A stretch of 64,000 nt of DNA, taken from CAZSAT01 sp964604675 (GTDB taxonomy: Bacteria; Myxococcota_A; UBA796; CAJQPC01). The position numbers and the translations under genes are program-made. The DNA is taken from NCBI GenBank assembly GCA_964604675.1, contig CAZSAT010000007.1:37620-101619 (forward strand), in the 5' to 3' direction. Shown here piece by piece: positions 62,956-64,000 of this stretch (position 1 is its first letter; each line of letters starts with the position of its first letter). Under the pieces are notes generated by a model. That model was given only the letters and a program-made list of their open reading frames with translations, was not told the origin of the DNA and did no database searches.

Positions 62956-63747
62956 TCAGCCGTCCAGCGAGGTGAGCAGGGTCTCGGTCGAGGTCTGCAC
63001 GTCGCCCAGGAAGATCTGCCAGGCGCCGTCGTCGAGCAGGTCGCCGCCGAAGTAGCGGGGGGGCTTCACGACGGGCCGGCCCGGGGGCTGAACGCCCATC
63101 TCCGCGCGGCGGATCTCGAACTCGTCGCGGAGGAGCGAGAGCTCCTCGAGCCGTGCCTTGAACATGCGCGGCAGGCCCTCGACGCCCTGGCGGACCTCGG
63201 TGCGATCGCAGCTCTCGAGCATCGAGTCGATCCAGCGGGTGGCCATCAGGCGCGTGGCGATGCGGAAGTCCCGGTAGGAGCGGTTCACCTGGTCGCGGGT
63301 GACGCCCCACTCGTAGGGGGTCATCACGTCCTTGCTGTTGACCAGCTTGATGACGCGGCGCACGCGGAGCTGGCTCAGCCAGCCCATGACGTTGTAGATG
63401 TCGATCACGATCGGAAGGGTCTCGACCGCTGGGTGGGTGCAGTTCCACTTGAGCTTGCGGTGGTGACGATCCATCACGGTGTTGAGCGACTCCGCCAGGA
63501 CGGCCTCGTGCTCGAAGTCGGTGGGCACGATGGAGACCGCGTCCAGATCGACCTCGGGCTGCTCTTCGGCGGTGAAGCCCTTGGGCACGCTCAGGCGACC
63601 GTAGATCTCGACGATGCGCTCGTCGCTCTCGTTGTCGAGCACATCGGCGCAGACGGTCAAGAAGGCGTTGGCGGACGCGCCGGCCTCGCGGACGATGCTC
63701 GCGACGGACGCGAGCTTCACGGGCTTTGCGGGCTTATCGGTAGCCAT
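62956..63747 (-). CDS. Unrecognised cytoplasmic protein
   Basis: A 263-residue protein, mostly helical and charged, with no signal peptide. It starts MATDKPAKPVKLASVASIVREAG. Recognisable segments such as LKWNCTHPAVETLPIVIDIYNVMGWLSQLRVRRVIKLV do not lead me to a family. It is upstream of and coupled to the HMA domain gene. Upstream in frame an extension to 63915 exists but is Arg/Pro-rich and unlikely to be coding. Confidence 0.62.
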   Translation of the reverse strand: MATDKPAKPVKLASVASIVREAGASANAFLTVCADVLDNESDERIVEIYGRLSVPKGFTAEEQPEVDLDAVSIVPTDFEHEAVLAESLNTVMDRHHRKLKWNCTHPAVETLPIVIDIYNVMGWLSQLRVRRVIKLVNSKDVMTPYEWGVTRDQVNRSYRDFRIATRLMATRWIDSMLESCDRTEVRQGVEGLPRMFKARLEELSLLRDEFEIRRAEMGVQPPGRPVVKPPRYFGGDLLDDGAWQIFLGDVQTSTETLLTSLDG

Positions 63748-63871
63748 ACGGAACTGATCTCCGGGTGGGGGAGGGACCCCCGTAGCTATCGCGGCGAGGG
63801 CATCGCGGCCATGGGCGCGCTGTCGTTCAAGTCGGTGGCCTCGGTGCCGACTCGGATAGAGTTCGTGCGCT

Positions 63872-63887
63872 CGGGTGTCGACACCCG
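63872..63887. promoter_or_regulatory. 16-bp perfect palindrome before the last gene
   Basis: CGGGTGTCGACACCCG is a perfect palindrome ending 2 bp before the GGAGG site (63890-63894) of the following start. It could be an operator or an RNA hairpin that limits ribosome access. Confidence 0.5.
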
Positions 63888-63898
63888 CCGGAGGAACC

Positions 63899-64000
63899 GT
63901 GGCCCTGTTCACCATCGCCGCCCTGCTCAGCTCGGAGCTCGAGCTCGCCTTCGACCCGCCGCCGGAGGTCGTGGTCTCCGCGGCCGAGGACGACTCCGGG
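63899..64000 (+). CDS. Start of an exported protein (3' end outside window)
   Basis: The GTG at 63899 follows GGAGG with 4 bp spacing. The first 34 codons (VALFTIAALLSSELELAFDPPPEVVV) look like a short signal peptide and mature start. There is not enough sequence to assign a family. Confidence 0.6.
   Translation, partial: MALFTIAALLSSELELAFDPPPEVVVSAAEDDSG

Noticed and set aside
63748..63915. N-terminal extension of the 263-residue protein up to 63915
   Set aside because: The extension is Arg/Pro/His-rich, typical of non-coding GC-rich sequence, and overlaps the leader of the divergent gene at 63899.

Overview
The window reads as chromosome of a GC-rich Gram-negative bacterium, most probably Myxococcota (former Deltaproteobacteria) or a close relative. 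The taxonomic call is inference. It rests on about fifteen predicted lipoproteins with acidic Gly/Asp/Thr linkers, Ca-binding DTDGDG repeats, a CdnL-type CarD protein, a TerB-FHA-ABC fusion, LptF/G permeases, outer-membrane barrels, and multihaem and P460 cytochromes. Genes are tightly packed. Neighbours on the same strand often overlap as GTGA, ATGA or TTGA, and GTG starts are common. No phage, insertion sequence, CRISPR or rRNA was seen.

Layout. 1-6.6 kb: tail of a DEAD-box helicase, an HDOD/degenerate-GGDEF protein, an M15 peptidase lipoprotein divergent from a five-haem cytochrome, an FtsZ-like protein lacking the GTP-binding loop, and a sugar epimerase. 6.6-12.3 kb: L,D-transpeptidase and M19 dipeptidase, a DksA-like protein, a glyoxalase-fold protein, and a Zn/Cd-type P1B-ATPase with its SmtB-like repressor and operator. 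12.3-18.6 kb: tRNA-Pro(UGG), a VTT-like membrane protein, cytochrome-like lipoproteins, a barrel protein, a P460 protein, and rph-rdgB. 18.6-24.8 kb: a TetR-adaptor-RND operon in which the RND pump is fused in frame to a TolC-type outer-membrane factor. 24.9-30.5 kb: carD-cysS, lptF-lptG and a cyclophilin lipoprotein. 30.5-43.2 kb: an Ig-repeat/barrel protein, a TPR lipoprotein, a cNMP-binding/methyltransferase fusion, a TerB-FHA-ABCG transporter, and a CotH/lamin-tail pair. 43.3-50.9 kb: a B12/radical-SAM protein, an MBL hydrolase, hemY behind a truncated aldo/keto reductase, and an SGNH protein.

The most striking locus is a minus-strand operon from 59.3 to 51.0 kb. It runs SRPBCC protein, Tat-exported FAD-like oxidoreductase, a redoxin lipoprotein interrupted by an in-frame TGA, START-like protein, hemE, hemN, hemH, and a 5'-truncated PhnD-like gene. 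The TGA sits exactly where the first cysteine of a thioredoxin CxxC motif belongs (WASW-TGA-PVC). The frame stays open for 104 further redoxin codons. Eleven bases after the TGA is a hairpin with a GGUC apical loop, closely matching the bacterial SECIS element of E. coli fdhF. I interpret this as a selenoprotein: an LVIVD-type propeller, an Ig-like domain and a UxxC redoxin, embedded in a haem-biosynthesis operon.

59.4-64 kb: a Ca-repeat/thioredoxin lipoprotein followed by the 3' remnant of a paralogue, class I fumarase, queE, an HMA domain protein, an unrecognised gene, and the start of a further exported protein.
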